Positions 49,252 through 58,761 are shown, counted from the stretch's first letter. The stretch: 64,000 nt of DNA from Bacteroides neonati (GCF_000499785.1 NZ_HG726019.1:124001-188000); one strand, 5' to 3'. Notes: generated from the letters alone by a model not told the origin. A program made the numbers and translations.

Positions 49252-49316
49252 CATCACCTATACCTTGATGTAGGATAAAGGTAGGGGTGATGTATCATCA
49301 AGGTAGGGGTGATGTA
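49252..49316. repeat. Mixed direct and inverted repeat cluster
   Basis: AAGGTAGGGGTGATGTA occurs twice, at 49278-49294 and 49300-49316. CATCACCTATACCTTGATG (49252-49270) is an imperfect inverted copy of 49296-49314 (two differences in 19). Folding would put either direct repeat against the left arm, so two alternative hairpins exist. Confidence 0.7.
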
Positions 49317-49470
49317 GGATGAAGCCTGCCCTTTTCCTCTCTACGTGAGTATGTTTATGCAGTAGATAGGCTCTTTCGCGCATGTATATACATCGTTCCG
49401 TATATACTTGCAGTGCGATGGCTCTGTCTTCGTCTGTTTAGGTGATTTAGGATGAAGAGAGGGTAAGCGA

Positions 49471-49511
49471 AACCGCCCGTCTGCTTGCGTTTTGAAAGCA
49501 GCCGGGCGGTT
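49471..49511 (-). terminator. GC-rich hairpin after dus
   Basis: AACCGCCCG (49471-49479) and CGGGCGGTT (49503-49511) form the base of a stem that extends inward (CTGCTT/AAGCAG) with one mismatch. It lies seven bases after the dus stop codon on the minus strand. The T tract is short. Confidence 0.7.
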
Positions 49512-49517
49512 TTCGTG

Positions 49518-50507
49518 TCATAGCAACGAATCCTCGGGTGGAGTGATGCTGTCGAACAGGCGGAACAGCTCCTCGACCGACTCGGTGCGAAGCATTGCAA
49601 TGCGTGTGTCGCGGAAGTTGGGGATGCCCTTGAACAGCGGCGTGGCAGCCAGGTGGCGGCGGATGTGGATGATGCCTCGCCGTTCGTCGAGCCGCGCCAC
49701 GCTGTCGAGCGTCTCCTCGCGCAATACGTTGAGGTACCATTCGAACGATTCGCGCGGCAACTCACTGCCCGTTTCGAGGAAATGCTTCACCTCGCGGAAT
49801 ATCCACGGGCGGCCGATGCTGCCCCTCCCGATCATGATCGCATCCACCCCGTAGCGGTCGAAGCAGTCGCGCGCGCCTTGTGCACTCGTCACGTCGCCAT
49901 TGCCGATGATGGGGATGTGCATCCTCGGGTTGTTCTTCACCTGCCCGATGAGCGACCAGTCGGCCTCGCCGGTGTACATTTGTGCCCGGGTGCGTCCGTG
50001 GATGGCCAGGGCGGCAATGCCGCAATCCTGCAACTGCTCTGCCAGATCGACGATGATGCGGTGGTCGGCATCCCACCCCAGACGGGTTTTGACGGTGACG
50101 GGTATCTGCACCGCATCGACCACGGCACGGGTGATTTCGAGCATCTTCGGCACGTTCTGCAACATGCCCGCTCCGGCTCCCTTGCCGGCTACCTTCTTCA
50201 CCGGGCAGCCGAAGTTGATGTCGAGCACATCCGGACGTGCCTCTTCGGCAATACGTGCCGCGCCCACCATGGCTTCTACCTCCTTGCCGTATATCTGGAT
50301 GGCAACGGGACGCTCCTCGTTGCTGATGCTCAGTTTCTGCGTGGTTTTGTTCACCAGCCTTACCAGTGCATCGCTCGATACGAACTCGGTGTAGACCATG
50401 TCCGCTCCAAACTTCTTGCACATCAGGCGGAAGGCTTGGTCGGTTACATCCTCCATAGGGGCGAGCAATACAGGGCGTTCGCCCAAATCTATAGGACCTA
50501 TCTTCAT
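49518..50507 (-). CDS. tRNA-dihydrouridine synthase (DusB-like)
   Basis: FMN enzyme that reduces specific uridines in tRNA to dihydrouridine. Seen: 329 residues; LLAPMEDVTDQAFRLMCKKFG at 14-34 in two parts, the FMN-binding start; LDINFGCPVKKVAGKGAGAG near 93 with the catalytic Cys; VTVKTRLGWD near 137; LAIHGRTRAQMYTG near 166; and GNGDVTSAQGA near 200. The barrel plus helical C-terminus fits DusB, but the target uridine is not given by sequence. Divergent from the U32 gene with back-to-back promoters. Confidence 0.93.
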   Translation of the reverse strand: MKIGPIDLGERPVLLAPMEDVTDQAFRLMCKKFGADMVYTEFVSSDALVRLVNKTTQKLSISNEERPVAIQIYGKEVEAMVGAARIAEEARPDVLDINFGCPVKKVAGKGAGAGMLQNVPKMLEITRAVVDAVQIPVTVKTRLGWDADHRIIVDLAEQLQDCGIAALAIHGRTRAQMYTGEADWSLIGQVKNNPRMHIPIIGNGDVTSAQGARDCFDRYGVDAIMIGRGSIGRPWIFREVKHFLETGSELPRESFEWYLNVLREETLDSVARLDERRGIIHIRRHLAATPLFKGIPNFRDTRIAMLRTESVEELFRLFDSITPPEDSLL

Positions 50508-50550
50508 TGATTAGTATGCTTTTACTGTTTACTTAATAGCTATTTCGCTG

Positions 50551-50558
50551 CAAAAATA
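50551..50558 (-). promoter_or_regulatory. dus promoter -7 box
   Basis: Minus strand TATTTTTG, 43 bases upstream of the dus start. Confidence 0.5.
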
Positions 50559-50570
50559 CGGAAAAAAGCC

Positions 50571-50578
50571 TACCTTTG
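50571..50578 (+). promoter_or_regulatory. U32-family gene promoter -7 box
   Basis: TACCTTTG, 23 bases before the start at 50602. It is only 12 bases from the divergent dus box, so the two promoters must compete. Confidence 0.65.
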
Positions 50579-50601
50579 CATTATAAATTGTTTATTACTG
50601 T

Positions 50602-51876
50602 ATGACTCATTCTATTAAAGACTTTGAAATAATGGCTCCGGTAGGCTCGCGCGAATCGCTCGCAGCGGCCATTCAGGCAGGAGCCGACTCTATCTACTTC
50701 GGTATCGAAAACCTCAATATGCGTGCCCGCTCGGCCAACACCTTTACGGTAGACGACCTGCGCGAGATCGCTCAAACGTGCGACGAACATGGCATGAAGA
50801 GCTACCTCACCGTCAACACCATCATCTACGACGAAGACCTGCCGCTGATGCGCACCATCGTCGATGCAGCCAAGGCAGCCGGCATCTCGGCCATCATTGC
50901 TGCCGATGTGGCGGTGATGAACTACGCCTTCGGCATCGGGCAGGAGGTACACCTGTCGACCCAGCTCAACATCTCGAACATCGAAGCCTTGCGCTTCTAC
51001 GCCCGCTTTGCCGATGTGGTGGTGCTGGCGCGCGAACTCAACCTCGATCAGGTGGCGGAGATCTACCGCTGCATCGTCGAGGAGCACATCTGCGGGCCTC
51101 GCGGCGAGCTCATCCGTATCGAGATGTTCTGCCACGGTGCGCTCTGCATGGCGGTATCGGGCAAGTGCTACCTGTCGCTCCACGAGATGAACAGCTCTGC
51201 CAACCGGGGTGCCTGCATGCAGGCCTGCCGTCGCTCGTACGAGGTGCGCGATAAGGAAACCGGTGTGGAACTGGAGGTAGACAACCAATACATCATGTCG
51301 CCCAAGGACCTGAAAACCATCCATTTCATGAACAAGATGATGGATGCCGGCGTGCGGGTGTTCAAGATAGAAGGCCGTGCTCGTGGAGCCGAATACGTGC
51401 GTACGGTGATCGAATGCTACAAAGAGGCCATTGCCGCCTACTTCGACCGCTCCTTTACCGAGGAGAAGATTGCCCGATGGGACGAGCGGCTCAAGTGCGT
51501 CTTTAACCGCGGATTCTGGGACGGCTACTACCTCGGCCAGCGTTTGGGCGAGTGGAGCAGCAACTACGGCTCCGAGGCAACCGAGCGCAAGATATACGTG
51601 GGCAAGGGCATCCGCTACTTTGGCAACATCGGTGTGGCAGAGTTTCTGGTCGAAGCGGCCGAGCTCAACGTGGGCGACAAGGTGTTGATTACCGGCCCTA
51701 CCACCGGCGCGGTGTTTGCCACCTTAGAAGAAGCCCGTGTCGACCTGCAACCGGTCGATGTGGTGAAGAAAGGACAACGCTTCTCGATGAAGCTCACCGA
51801 TAAGATACGACCGAGCGATAAACTCTATAAGCTGGTGTCGACCGAGGCACTGCGCAAATTTAAAGGACTACAATAA
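50602..51876 (+). CDS. U32 peptidase-family protein (YegQ/TrhP-like)
   Basis: Seen: 424 residues. FEIMAPVGSRESLAAAIQAGADSIYFG at 8-34 (in two parts) is the family start; IEMFCHGALCMAVSGKCYLSL near 173 and ANRGACMQACRRSYEV near 199 carry the conserved Cys cluster that binds an iron-sulfur centre; and MSPKDLKTIHFMNKMMDAGV near 233 follows. Despite the peptidase name, studied members (TrhP, RlhA, UbiU/V) modify RNA or hydroxylate other substrates; the length and layout fit TrhP, which helps make 5-hydroxyuridine in tRNA. The next gene starts one base after the stop. Confidence 0.9.
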   Translation: MTHSIKDFEIMAPVGSRESLAAAIQAGADSIYFGIENLNMRARSANTFTVDDLREIAQTCDEHGMKSYLTVNTIIYDEDLPLMRTIVDAAKAAGISAIIAADVAVMNYAFGIGQEVHLSTQLNISNIEALRFYARFADVVVLARELNLDQVAEIYRCIVEEHICGPRGELIRIEMFCHGALCMAVSGKCYLSLHEMNSSANRGACMQACRRSYEVRDKETGVELEVDNQYIMSPKDLKTIHFMNKMMDAGVRVFKIEGRARGAEYVRTVIECYKEAIAAYFDRSFTEEKIARWDERLKCVFNRGFWDGYYLGQRLGEWSSNYGSEATERKIYVGKGIRYFGNIGVAEFLVEAAELNVGDKVLITGPTTGAVFATLEEARVDLQPVDVVKKGQRFSMKLTDKIRPSDKLYKLVSTEALRKFKGLQ

Positions 51877-51877
51877 G

Positions 51878-52279
51878 ATGGATTATATCTACGAACTCAC
51901 TCTCAAGGTACGCGATTATGAATGCGACCTGCAAGGCATCGTCAACAATGCCAATTACCAGCACTACCTGGAGCATACGCGCCACGAGTTTCTCTTGTCG
52001 GTCGGTGTGAGCTTTGCCGAACTGCACGAGCAAGGGGTCGACCCCGTTGTGGCACGCATCAACATGGCCTTCAAGACCCCGTTGAAGAGCGGCGACGAGT
52101 GCGTATCAAAGCTCTATATGAAGAAGGAAGGCATCAAGTATGTCTTCTATCAGGATCTCTTCCGCAAGTCGGACAACAAAGCCGTGCTGAAGGCTACCGT
52201 CGAAACGGTTTGTGTGGTCAACGGCCGACTCGCCAACAGCGAACTGTTCGACACCCTCTTTGCCCCCTACTTGCAATGA
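51878..52279 (+). CDS. Acyl-CoA thioesterase, hot-dog fold (YbgC/4HBT-like)
   Basis: Seen: 133 residues. RDYECDLQGIVNNANYQHYLEHTRHEF at 12-38 is the 4-hydroxybenzoyl-CoA thioesterase signature, with the usual catalytic Asp region (DLQGIVNN). VVARINMAFKTPLKSGDE near 56 follows. Such enzymes release free acids from acyl-CoA or acyl-carrier protein. It lies between the U32 gene (one base) and dprA (ATGA overlap), so the three form an operon. Acyl specificity is unknown. Confidence 0.9.
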   Translation: MDYIYELTLKVRDYECDLQGIVNNANYQHYLEHTRHEFLLSVGVSFAELHEQGVDPVVARINMAFKTPLKSGDECVSKLYMKKEGIKYVFYQDLFRKSDNKAVLKATVETVCVVNGRLANSELFDTLFAPYLQ

Positions 52280-53397
52280 ACCTTTCGGACGAGTGCGTAT
52301 GCAGCATTGCCCTCACCCAAGTGCCCGGCATCGGGCGAGTGTGGGCAAAAAAGCTGGTTGATGGCATGGGCACTGCAGCCGATGTATTTCGTCTGCGCAC
52401 CGAATTGCCCGAACGCTTGTCCGGAGTGAGCCGTCGGGTGGCCGATCTTCTCGACTGTCCGCAAGCCTTTGCCCGTGCTGAGCAGGAGGTTGCGTTTATG
52501 GAGAAGAACCGGATTCGCTGCCTTACGCTTGCCGACGAAGCGTATCCTTCACGGTTGCGCGACTGCGACGATGCACCCATCGTTCTCTTCTACAAAGGAG
52601 CTGCCCGCTTCAATGTGCCCCATGTGCTCAATATGGTAGGCACGCGCCACGCTACCGACTATGGCAAGGAGCTTTGTGCCACGTTTCTGAGAGACTTGAA
52701 GGCACTCTGCCCCGATGTGCTCGTTGTGAGCGGACTGGCCTATGGCATCGACATACACGCTCACCGCGAGTCTCTGGTCAATCACCTCCCCACGGTAGGA
52801 GTGTTGGCACATGGACTCGACCGCATCTACCCATCCGTACACCGTAATACAGCCGTCGACATGCTCGAACAAGGTGGCCTGCTTACCGAGTTCCTCACGG
52901 AGACGAACCCCGATAAGCACAACTTCATCGCCCGCAACCGTATTGTGGCAGGCCTTGCCGATGCTACGATTGTGATCGAATCGGCTGCCAAGGGTGGCTC
53001 GCTCATTACAGCAGATATTGCCGGTAGCTATCACCGCGATTGCTTTGCCTTTCCCGGGCGTACGGGCGATCTCTATTCTACCGGCTGCAACCAGCTCATT
53101 CGCGACAACAAAGCCTCTCTGCTCCTTTCTGCTGAGGATTTTGTACAAGCCATGGGTTGGAGTTCCTCTTCGAAACCGGTTGCTGCCGAGCCTGTACAAC
53201 GCAACCTTTTCTTTCCCGATCTGTCGGCAGAAGAGCAACACATCCTCCGCATACTCTCCGAGCAGGGCGACCAGCAGATCAATGCATTGATCGTAGCGAC
53301 CAACATCCCTGTACATCGGATGAATGCACTTTTATTCGAACTCGAGATGAAAGGGCTTATACGGGTGTTGGCCGGTGGTATGTATCGCCTGCTGTAA
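52276..53397 (+). CDS. dprA: DNA processing protein DprA (Smf)
   Basis: Binds incoming single-stranded DNA and loads RecA in natural transformation, and is also common in species not known to transform. Seen from the ATG at 52276, which overlaps the thioesterase stop (ATGA): 373 residues; N-terminal helix-hairpin-helix region (ALTQVPGIGRVWAKKLVDGM); Rossmann core with MVGTRHATDYGKELC near 118, VVSGLAYGIDIHAH near 153, GVLAHGLDRIYP near 175, HNFIARNRIVAGLADATIVIES near 216 (two motifs) and FAFPGRTGDLYSTGCNQLIR near 258; and a C-terminal winged helix (about 315-373). The longer frame back to 51922 merely runs through the thioesterase. Confidence 0.95.
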   Translation: MNLSDECVCSIALTQVPGIGRVWAKKLVDGMGTAADVFRLRTELPERLSGVSRRVADLLDCPQAFARAEQEVAFMEKNRIRCLTLADEAYPSRLRDCDDAPIVLFYKGAARFNVPHVLNMVGTRHATDYGKELCATFLRDLKALCPDVLVVSGLAYGIDIHAHRESLVNHLPTVGVLAHGLDRIYPSVHRNTAVDMLEQGGLLTEFLTETNPDKHNFIARNRIVAGLADATIVIESAAKGGSLITADIAGSYHRDCFAFPGRTGDLYSTGCNQLIRDNKASLLLSAEDFVQAMGWSSSSKPVAAEPVQRNLFFPDLSAEEQHILRILSEQGDQQINALIVATNIPVHRMNALLFELEMKGLIRVLAGGMYRLL

Positions 53398-53411
53398 ACG
53401 ACCTTTCTTAA

Positions 53412-53446
53412 TAAAAAAATCCTCCACCGACTACTCGATGGAGGAT
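53412..53446 (-). terminator. Terminator of the frdCAB operon
   Basis: On the minus strand a 12-bp stem (ATCCTCCATCGA with TCGGTGGAGGAT, one G-U) with a 4-base loop is followed by seven T. It lies 30 bases after the frdB stop and converges with dprA. Confidence 0.85.
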
Positions 53447-53475
53447 TCTCCTGCTATTAATCAAAAATCAAGCAC

Positions 53476-54231
53476 TTAGTCTTTCAGTTTTGCGATAATG
53501 AAATCGCGGTTCAGACGAGCAATGTTGCTGATTGAAATGTTCTTCGGACACTCTGCCTCGCATGCGCGAGTATTGGTGCAGTTACCGAATCCCAGCTCGT
53601 CCATTTTAGAAAGCATGGCTTTAGCACGGCGGCTAGCTTCGATCTTTCCTTGCGGAAGAAGGTTGAGCTGGCTTACCTTAGCTGAAACGAAAAGCATGGC
53701 AGAGCCATTTTTACAAGCTGCTACACAAGCACCACAACCTACACAGGCGGCAGCATCCATCGCTTCGTCGGCCACAGGCTTCGGAATGAGGATTGAGTTA
53801 GCATCTTGTGGAGCACCGGTGTTGATACTTACGTAACCACCCGATTGCATAATTTTATCAAAAGCCGAACGGTCAACCATCAAGTCGCGGATAACCGGGA
53901 AACCGGCCGAACGCCAAGGCTCTACCGTGATGGTATCGCCATCCTGGAAACGACGTACGTACACTTGACAAGTCGTTACACCCGTGGCAGGGCCGTGAGG
54001 ATGTCCGTTGATGTAAAGTGAGCACATACCGCAAATACCTTCGCGACAGTCATGGTCGAATACGATGGGTTCACCACCGTCGTTGATGATTTGTTCGTTT
54101 AAGATATCCAACATTTCGAGGAATGAGGTGTCGCCCGGGATATCTTTCATTTGGTGTGTTTCAAAATTGCCTTTTGCTTTCGGGCCTCTCTGACGCCATA
54201 CCTTTAGCGTAAATGATATATTTTTGTCCAT
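53476..54231 (-). CDS. frdB: Fumarate reductase/succinate dehydrogenase iron-sulfur subunit
   Basis: Carries electrons between the quinol site and the flavin. Seen from the ATG at 54231: 251 residues. The [2Fe-2S] motif [21 protein letters not shown] lies near 61-81 (its cysteines are in CREGICGMC and upstream), [17 protein letters not shown] near 155 and [14 protein letters not shown] near 214 hold the other clusters. Starts seven bases after frdA stops; a longer frame to 54279 overlaps frdA and is rejected. In Bacteroides this complex mainly reduces fumarate in the succinate-propionate pathway. Confidence 0.95.
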   Translation of the reverse strand: MDKNISFTLKVWRQRGPKAKGNFETHQMKDIPGDTSFLEMLDILNEQIINDGGEPIVFDHDCREGICGMCSLYINGHPHGPATGVTTCQVYVRRFQDGDTITVEPWRSAGFPVIRDLMVDRSAFDKIMQSGGYVSINTGAPQDANSILIPKPVADEAMDAAACVGCGACVAACKNGSAMLFVSAKVSQLNLLPQGKIEASRRAKAMLSKMDELGFGNCTNTRACEAECPKNISISNIARLNRDFIIAKLKD

Positions 54232-54238
54232 CTGAGTT

Positions 54239-56182
54239 TTAAGCTTTATAGTTACGTGTCTGAACTTTAGTAAATTCATAGTTCAAGTCTTCCTTGATCA
54301 ATTCCGGAGCAGTGTCTTCGCCGGTATACTTCCAGCAAGCCACGTACGAGAAGTTTTTATCGTCGCGCAATGCTTCGCCTTCCGGAGTCTGATACTCTTC
54401 ACGGAAGTGTCCGCCACACGATTCTTCGCGGTTCAATCCGTCGCGAGCCATCAACATACCGATTTCGATGAAGTCGATTAAGCGAAGTGCTTTCTCAAGT
54501 TCTACGTTCAAGTCGTTTACGTCGCCGGGGATGCGAACATTGGTCCAGAAGTCTTTCTTCACTTCCTGAATACCAACCAATGCTTTCTCGAGCGATTCTT
54601 TGGTACGAGCCATACCTACGAAATCCCACATGATATGACCCAGTTTCTTGTGGATAGAGTCAACAGAATGCTTACCGTTCACTGCTTTGATCTTGTTGAT
54701 CTTGGTCGTGATCTCTTTCTCTGCTGCCACGAATTCGGGAAGGTCGGTAGAGAAACGAGGTACCTGAATCTGATCGGCCAGGTAGTTCTGGATGGTGTAA
54801 GGCAATACGAAGTATCCGTCGGCCAAACCTTGCATCAATGCCGAAGCACCCAGACGGTTGGCTCCGTGGTCAGAGAAGTTGGCTTCGCCGATGGCGAACA
54901 GACCCGGGATCGAAGTCATCAACTCATAATCAACCCAGATACCACCCATTGTATAGTGAATAGCGGGGAAGATCATCATCGGAGTCTTGTATGGGTTCTC
55001 GTCGGTGATCTCTTCGTACATATCGAAAAGGTTACCGTAGCGAGCACGGACTACGTCTTCGCCCAAACGCTCGATGGCATATTTAAAGTCGAGGAATACG
55101 GCCAAACCGGTGTTGTTTACACCAAAGCCTGCATCGCAACGCTCTTTGGCTGCACGTGAAGCTACGTCACGAGGAACCAGGTTACCGAAAGCCGGATAAC
55201 GACGTTCCAAGTAGAAATCGCGTTGATCGTCGGGGATCTCTGTTGGTTTCAAGGTACCTGCCTGAAGAGCCTTGGCATCTTCGATACGTTTAGGAACCCA
55301 GATACGACCATCGTTACGCAATGACTCAGACATCAACGTTAGTTTAGACTGCTTGTCGCCGTGTACAGGAACGCAGGTGGGGTGGATTTGTGCAAAACAA
55401 GGGTTTGCAAAATAAGCACCTTTGCGGTAGCACTGAATCAGGGCCGAACCGTTAGAACCCATTGCGTTGGTCGACAGGAAGAATGCGTTTCCGTATCCAC
55501 CCGTACCGATTACCACGGCGTGAGCTGCAAAACGTTCGATACCACCGGTTACCAAGTTACGGGCAATGATACCACGTGCACGGCCTTCGATCATAACGAG
55601 GTCGAGCATCTCGTAGCGGGTAAATAGTTTCACAGTGCCTTGTTGTACCTGACGGCTCAATGCCGAGTAAGCACCCAATAGAAGTTGCTGACCGGTTTGT
55701 CCGCGGGCATAAAACGTACGTGATACTTGTGCACCACCGAATGAACGGTTATCGAGTGTGCCACCGTAATCGCGTGCAAAGGGAACTCCTTGAGCTACAC
55801 ATTGGTCGATGATGGCATTTGATACCTCGGCCAAACGATACACGTTTGATTCGCGGGCACGGTAGTCACCACCTTTGATTGTATCGTAGAAAAGACGGTA
55901 AACCGAGTCACCGTCATTTTGGTAATTCTTGGCTGCATTGATACCTCCTTGTGCTGCAATAGAGTGCGCACGGCGAGGAGAATCCTGAATACAGAAATTG
56001 AATACTCTGAAACCCATTTCGCCTAGAGAAGCGGCAGCAGATGCACCAGCCAGTCCGGTACCCACTACGATGATGTCGAGACGACGTTTGTTGGCAGGGT
56101 TTACAAGTTTCTGATGAGCTTTATAGTTACTCCATTTTTCGGCTAATTGCCCTTCCGGAATTTTTGAATCTATCTTAGTCAT
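54239..56182 (-). CDS. frdA: Fumarate reductase/succinate dehydrogenase flavoprotein subunit
   Basis: Catalytic subunit that interconverts fumarate and succinate on covalent FAD. Seen: 647 residues; [21 protein letters not shown] at 33-53 (the dinucleotide-binding GxGxxG within it); [15 protein letters not shown] near 69-83 with the His that carries [25 protein letters not shown] near 139 (active-site region); HPTCVPVHG near 268; and [21 protein letters not shown] near 424. The length and the order C-A-B fit the B-type diheme quinol:fumarate reductases of anaerobes. Confidence 0.97.
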   Translation of the reverse strand: MTKIDSKIPEGQLAEKWSNYKAHQKLVNPANKRRLDIIVVGTGLAGASAAASLGEMGFRVFNFCIQDSPRRAHSIAAQGGINAAKNYQNDGDSVYRLFYDTIKGGDYRARESNVYRLAEVSNAIIDQCVAQGVPFARDYGGTLDNRSFGGAQVSRTFYARGQTGQQLLLGAYSALSRQVQQGTVKLFTRYEMLDLVMIEGRARGIIARNLVTGGIERFAAHAVVIGTGGYGNAFFLSTNAMGSNGSALIQCYRKGAYFANPCFAQIHPTCVPVHGDKQSKLTLMSESLRNDGRIWVPKRIEDAKALQAGTLKPTEIPDDQRDFYLERRYPAFGNLVPRDVASRAAKERCDAGFGVNNTGLAVFLDFKYAIERLGEDVVRARYGNLFDMYEEITDENPYKTPMMIFPAIHYTMGGIWVDYELMTSIPGLFAIGEANFSDHGANRLGASALMQGLADGYFVLPYTIQNYLADQIQVPRFSTDLPEFVAAEKEITTKINKIKAVNGKHSVDSIHKKLGHIMWDFVGMARTKESLEKALVGIQEVKKDFWTNVRIPGDVNDLNVELEKALRLIDFIEIGMLMARDGLNREESCGGHFREEYQTPEGEALRDDKNFSYVACWKYTGEDTAPELIKEDLNYEFTKVQTRNYKA

Positions 56183-56220
56183 AATCTGATTTACTATTTA
56201 ATCATTTACTATTTACTATA

Positions 56221-56913
56221 TTAGCAAGCACTGCAAGCACTTTTTGCAAAGTACACGACCACTACAAGTGCAAAACCCAGGATCACGATGGTTGTGTAAA
56301 TGTTAGAAATACATTTCCAACGTTCGAACCAAATCTTGTTATTCCAGCCCAACGTTTGTAATGAACTCCAAAAACCATGAGTCAGGTGGAACCAAAGAGC
56401 AGCTAGCCAGATAAGGTAAAGTACCGAATAAACCGGATTACTGAAAGTGTTTTCAATGTGATAAATACCATCGGCTACGTACGTAGTGTCAACTGCCGTA
56501 CAGCCCAATTTGTGTAGGATTTCCGGCCACTGCATGTTGTACCAGAAGTTGAACAGGTGAAGGCCCATACCTACCAATACGATGATACCCAGTACCAGCA
56601 TATTTTGTGAAGCCCACTCTACGCCTTTAGGCTTTTCTACAACGGCATAGCGTTCGTTACCACGTGCTTTTCTGTTCTGCATTGTCAGCCAAAAAGCGTA
56701 AACAATATGAACAACAACAAGGAAAGCCAATCCGGCAGTAGCAACAAGGGCATACCAATTAGCTCCCAGGAACTCACAAACCAAGTTGTATCCCTCTGGT
56801 GAGACAATCGCAACAAGGTTCATCGCCATGTGAAACGTTAGAAAAAGGATAAGAGCGATACCTGTAACGCTCATCACCACTTTCCTTCCTACAGATGAAT
56901 TACTTAACCACAT
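56221..56913 (-). CDS. frdC: Fumarate reductase/succinate dehydrogenase cytochrome b subunit
   Basis: Membrane anchor that binds heme b and the quinol. Seen: 230 residues with five hydrophobic helices and several helix-embedded His residues (FHMAMNLVAI near 23, HIVYAFWLT near 67, GMGLHLFNFWYNMQWPEILHK near 118 in two parts, WFHLTHGFWSSLQTLG near 174). This pattern fits the diheme B-type family. First gene of frdCAB, 38 bases before frdA. Confidence 0.95.
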   Translation of the reverse strand: MWLSNSSVGRKVVMSVTGIALILFLTFHMAMNLVAIVSPEGYNLVCEFLGANWYALVATAGLAFLVVVHIVYAFWLTMQNRKARGNERYAVVEKPKGVEWASQNMLVLGIIVLVGMGLHLFNFWYNMQWPEILHKLGCTAVDTTYVADGIYHIENTFSNPVYSVLYLIWLAALWFHLTHGFWSSLQTLGWNNKIWFERWKCISNIYTTIVILGFALVVVVYFAKSACSAC

Positions 56914-56983
56914 AAATGATTGATTTTAAATTATTTAATTGTTAAAACTATAAATTCTTTTTGCATGTATTTCTACTGTTGTG

Positions 56984-56991
56984 CAAAAATA
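56984..56991 (-). promoter_or_regulatory. frdCAB promoter -7 box
   Basis: Minus strand TATTTTTG, 71 bases before the frdC start. A CTTG lies 20 bases upstream in place of TTTG. Confidence 0.5.
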
Positions 56992-57141
56992 GGGGAAATC
57001 CGTTGATTAAGCAAGCGATTAAAGAAATAATTCCTTAATATAAGCCTTGGGTGAGGTATCAATATGTCAATATAGTCCTCCCCAATGGGGCAATAACACG
57101 AGCATTGGGTCTCTTATTGCAAGCAAAATAAAACGGTATAA

Positions 57142-58008
57142 CTATCTTTTACTTATTATATTCCCTTTGGATACTTTGTTGCGGAGTGCACGTGGCGAAT
57201 CGCCAAACGAAGATTTGCAAAAATGAGCGAAATGAGACAGGGAATCAAAGCCATAACGACTGCTGATTTCGGTAATACGCTCCTTGCCACATTGCAGATC
57301 CGAAAGAATACCTTCCCGCTTTTTGTCTAAAATCCATTCGTACACAGGTACCCCATACATATTTTTAAACAAACGGCGAAAAGTAGGAGTGGTGTATCCG
57401 CCCAAGTGTGCAAATTCTTCCACATTTTTTACTTTGTCATAATTCTGCATGACAAAGTAATGAAAGCTTTCTGTGTACGTGCTGATAGAGTGAAAGAGTG
57501 CACTCAATTGTGGTAGGGGATAATAGGAGATAAGTAGATAAACCAGTTCTTGACATTTCAGCTCGATGTAGGGGCCGCAGCAACTTTCTTGATTAAGATC
57601 TTCGGTTAAGTCGTTCATCAGCCGTGCCAGTCGTGGAATCATGGTGAGCGGTGTATAGGTAGAGGGAGCTTCTGTATTTTGCATTATTACCTGATAGCGG
57701 TCTTCGCATATACGAGGTAGCTCACTGAACCAATAAATGATATAATCAGTGTCTGTAAGAGTTAATAATTCGATTTTTGATCCAATAGCCTGAAGGATGA
57801 ATTGCCCGGTACGCAGGGTAGTGCCGGGGTATTCTTTGCTATTAATCAGTAGTTCGCCCGAAAGAACGAAGATCATACAGTTTTGTATGCATTTGTCTGC
57901 AGGGAAATGCTGTCCTTTCGAAAATCTCCGGTGAATAAGCACCCCCTCAGAAGCTTTCGGGCATGTTGAACAATCGGTTAATCGTTTATTGTGTGATTCT
58001 CTGCTCAT
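57142..58008 (-). CDS. AraC-family transcriptional regulator
   Basis: Seen: 288 residues. An N-terminal Cys-containing segment (LTDCSTCPKASEG at 11-23) and a cupin-like sensor half (SKGQHFPADKC, MIFVLSGELLINS) are followed by the AraC double helix-turn-helix at about 188-285: GGYTTPTFRRLFKNMYGVPV and ITEISSRYGFDSLSHFAHFC. The lack of a recognised ligand domain means the signal is unknown. It diverges from the PAP2 phosphatase gene, with -7 boxes only 35 bases apart, and may control it. The partial protein at 1-228 resembles its N-terminal half. Confidence 0.93.
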   Translation of the reverse strand: MSRESHNKRLTDCSTCPKASEGVLIHRRFSKGQHFPADKCIQNCMIFVLSGELLINSKEYPGTTLRTGQFILQAIGSKIELLTLTDTDYIIYWFSELPRICEDRYQVIMQNTEAPSTYTPLTMIPRLARLMNDLTEDLNQESCCGPYIELKCQELVYLLISYYPLPQLSALFHSISTYTESFHYFVMQNYDKVKNVEEFAHLGGYTTPTFRRLFKNMYGVPVYEWILDKKREGILSDLQCGKERITEISSRYGFDSLSHFAHFCKSSFGDSPRALRNKVSKGNIISKR

Positions 58009-58041
58009 GGGTTAAAACTGTGTAAATTATCATCATGAGCA

Positions 58042-58049
58042 CAAAGATA
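58042..58049 (-). promoter_or_regulatory. AraC-family gene promoter -7 box
   Basis: Minus strand TATCTTTG, 33 bases before the regulator's start. Confidence 0.6.
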
Positions 58050-58083
58050 TATTTTTTCTTTAAAAAAAACGGCATTTTTGAGT

Positions 58084-58091
58084 TATCTTTG
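58084..58091 (+). promoter_or_regulatory. PAP2 phosphatase promoter -7 box
   Basis: TATCTTTG, 21 bases before the phosphatase start, divergent from the AraC promoter. Confidence 0.65.
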
Positions 58092-58112
58092 CATTGACTA
58101 ATTGATATAAAG

Positions 58113-58712
58113 ATGAGAAGATTGATTGTAATTTGTTTTTCTATATTGCTCACTACGGGTGCTTTTGGCCAGAATTGGGACATAAATACATTGCATAAAG
58201 TAAATAGTATGGACGGGCGTTTTGTTCGCAACTATAGCAAAGCCCTTTCCCGATCGGCTCCTTATATTTCGGTTGGTGTGCCGGTGGTCATGGCGGCCTA
58301 TGCCGGTTTTAGTAAAGACAAGGCATTGTTGCAGGATGCCCTTTACATTGGTACCAGTGTGGCCGAAGCGGTTGTGCTGACCTATGGCATGAAGCATCTG
58401 ATCAATCGCGAACGTCCCTATGATCGCTATCCCGACCGGGTGCACGCGTATAGTACGGAGTCCAGTCCCTCTTTTCCCTCCGGACATACGGCAGCAGCTT
58501 TCTCGTTGGCTACCTCGCTCAGTATAAAATATCCGAAGTGGTACGTGATCGCTCCATCGGCAGTTTGGGCTTGTTCGGTGGGCTTCTCGCGTATGAATGA
58601 GGGGGTGCATTACCCATCGGATGTGATGGCGGGTGCTGCCATCGGTGCCGGTTGTGCAGTGGCTAATGTGTATATAAACCGTTGGTTGAACCGTTGGCTG
58701 TTTGGAAACTAA
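58113..58712 (+). CDS. PAP2-family phosphatase, exported
   Basis: Seen: 199 residues. Signal peptide (1-19, TTGAFG), then all three PAP2 acid-phosphatase motifs: KHLINRERP near 92 (KxxxxxxRP), PSFPSGHTAAA near 116 (PSGH), and SRMNEGVHYPSD near 156 (SRxxxxxHxxxD). The intact motif set implies active dephosphorylation of a lipid such as undecaprenyl pyrophosphate or phosphatidylglycerol phosphate, or of a small periplasmic substrate. Membrane helices are weak, so a periplasmic form is possible. Confidence 0.92.
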   Translation: MRRLIVICFSILLTTGAFGQNWDINTLHKVNSMDGRFVRNYSKALSRSAPYISVGVPVVMAAYAGFSKDKALLQDALYIGTSVAEAVVLTYGMKHLINRERPYDRYPDRVHAYSTESSPSFPSGHTAAAFSLATSLSIKYPKWYVIAPSAVWACSVGFSRMNEGVHYPSDVMAGAAIGAGCAVANVYINRWLNRWLFGN

Positions 58713-58725
58713 AGAGAAAGAGCCT

Positions 58726-58761
58726 GCATGCCGCTCAAGAGGTAAATCTCGGTTGGCATGC
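58726..58761. terminator. Convergent terminator between PAP2 and GH2 genes
   Basis: GCATGCC (58726-58732) pairs with GGCATGC (58755-58761), with further inner pairing. T-rich runs follow on both strands. It lies between two stop codons. Confidence 0.65.

Larger units (their letters stand above)
48918..49517. other. 600-base intergenic region with repeats
   Basis: No supported gene: short plus-strand frames here lack family features and overlap one another in different frames. It holds the repeat cluster at 49252-49316, a pair of GTATATAC boxes near 49385-49407, and the dus-side hairpin at 49471-49511. Base use looks less coding-like than the flanks. Confidence 0.5.

Noticed and set aside
49004..49278. 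Three overlapping plus-strand frames of 76-81 residues in the dus/PAP2 spacer
   Set aside because: They lie in different frames over the same DNA, with no signal, motif or promoter.
49653..50510. Plus-strand frame of 285 residues opposite dus
   Set aside because: Antisense shadow; Dus motifs on the minus strand are complete.
51922..53397. A 491-residue frame that looks like a thioesterase-DprA fusion
   Set aside because: The first 118 residues are the thioesterase gene read in another frame. DprA starts at 52276 with an ATGA overlap.
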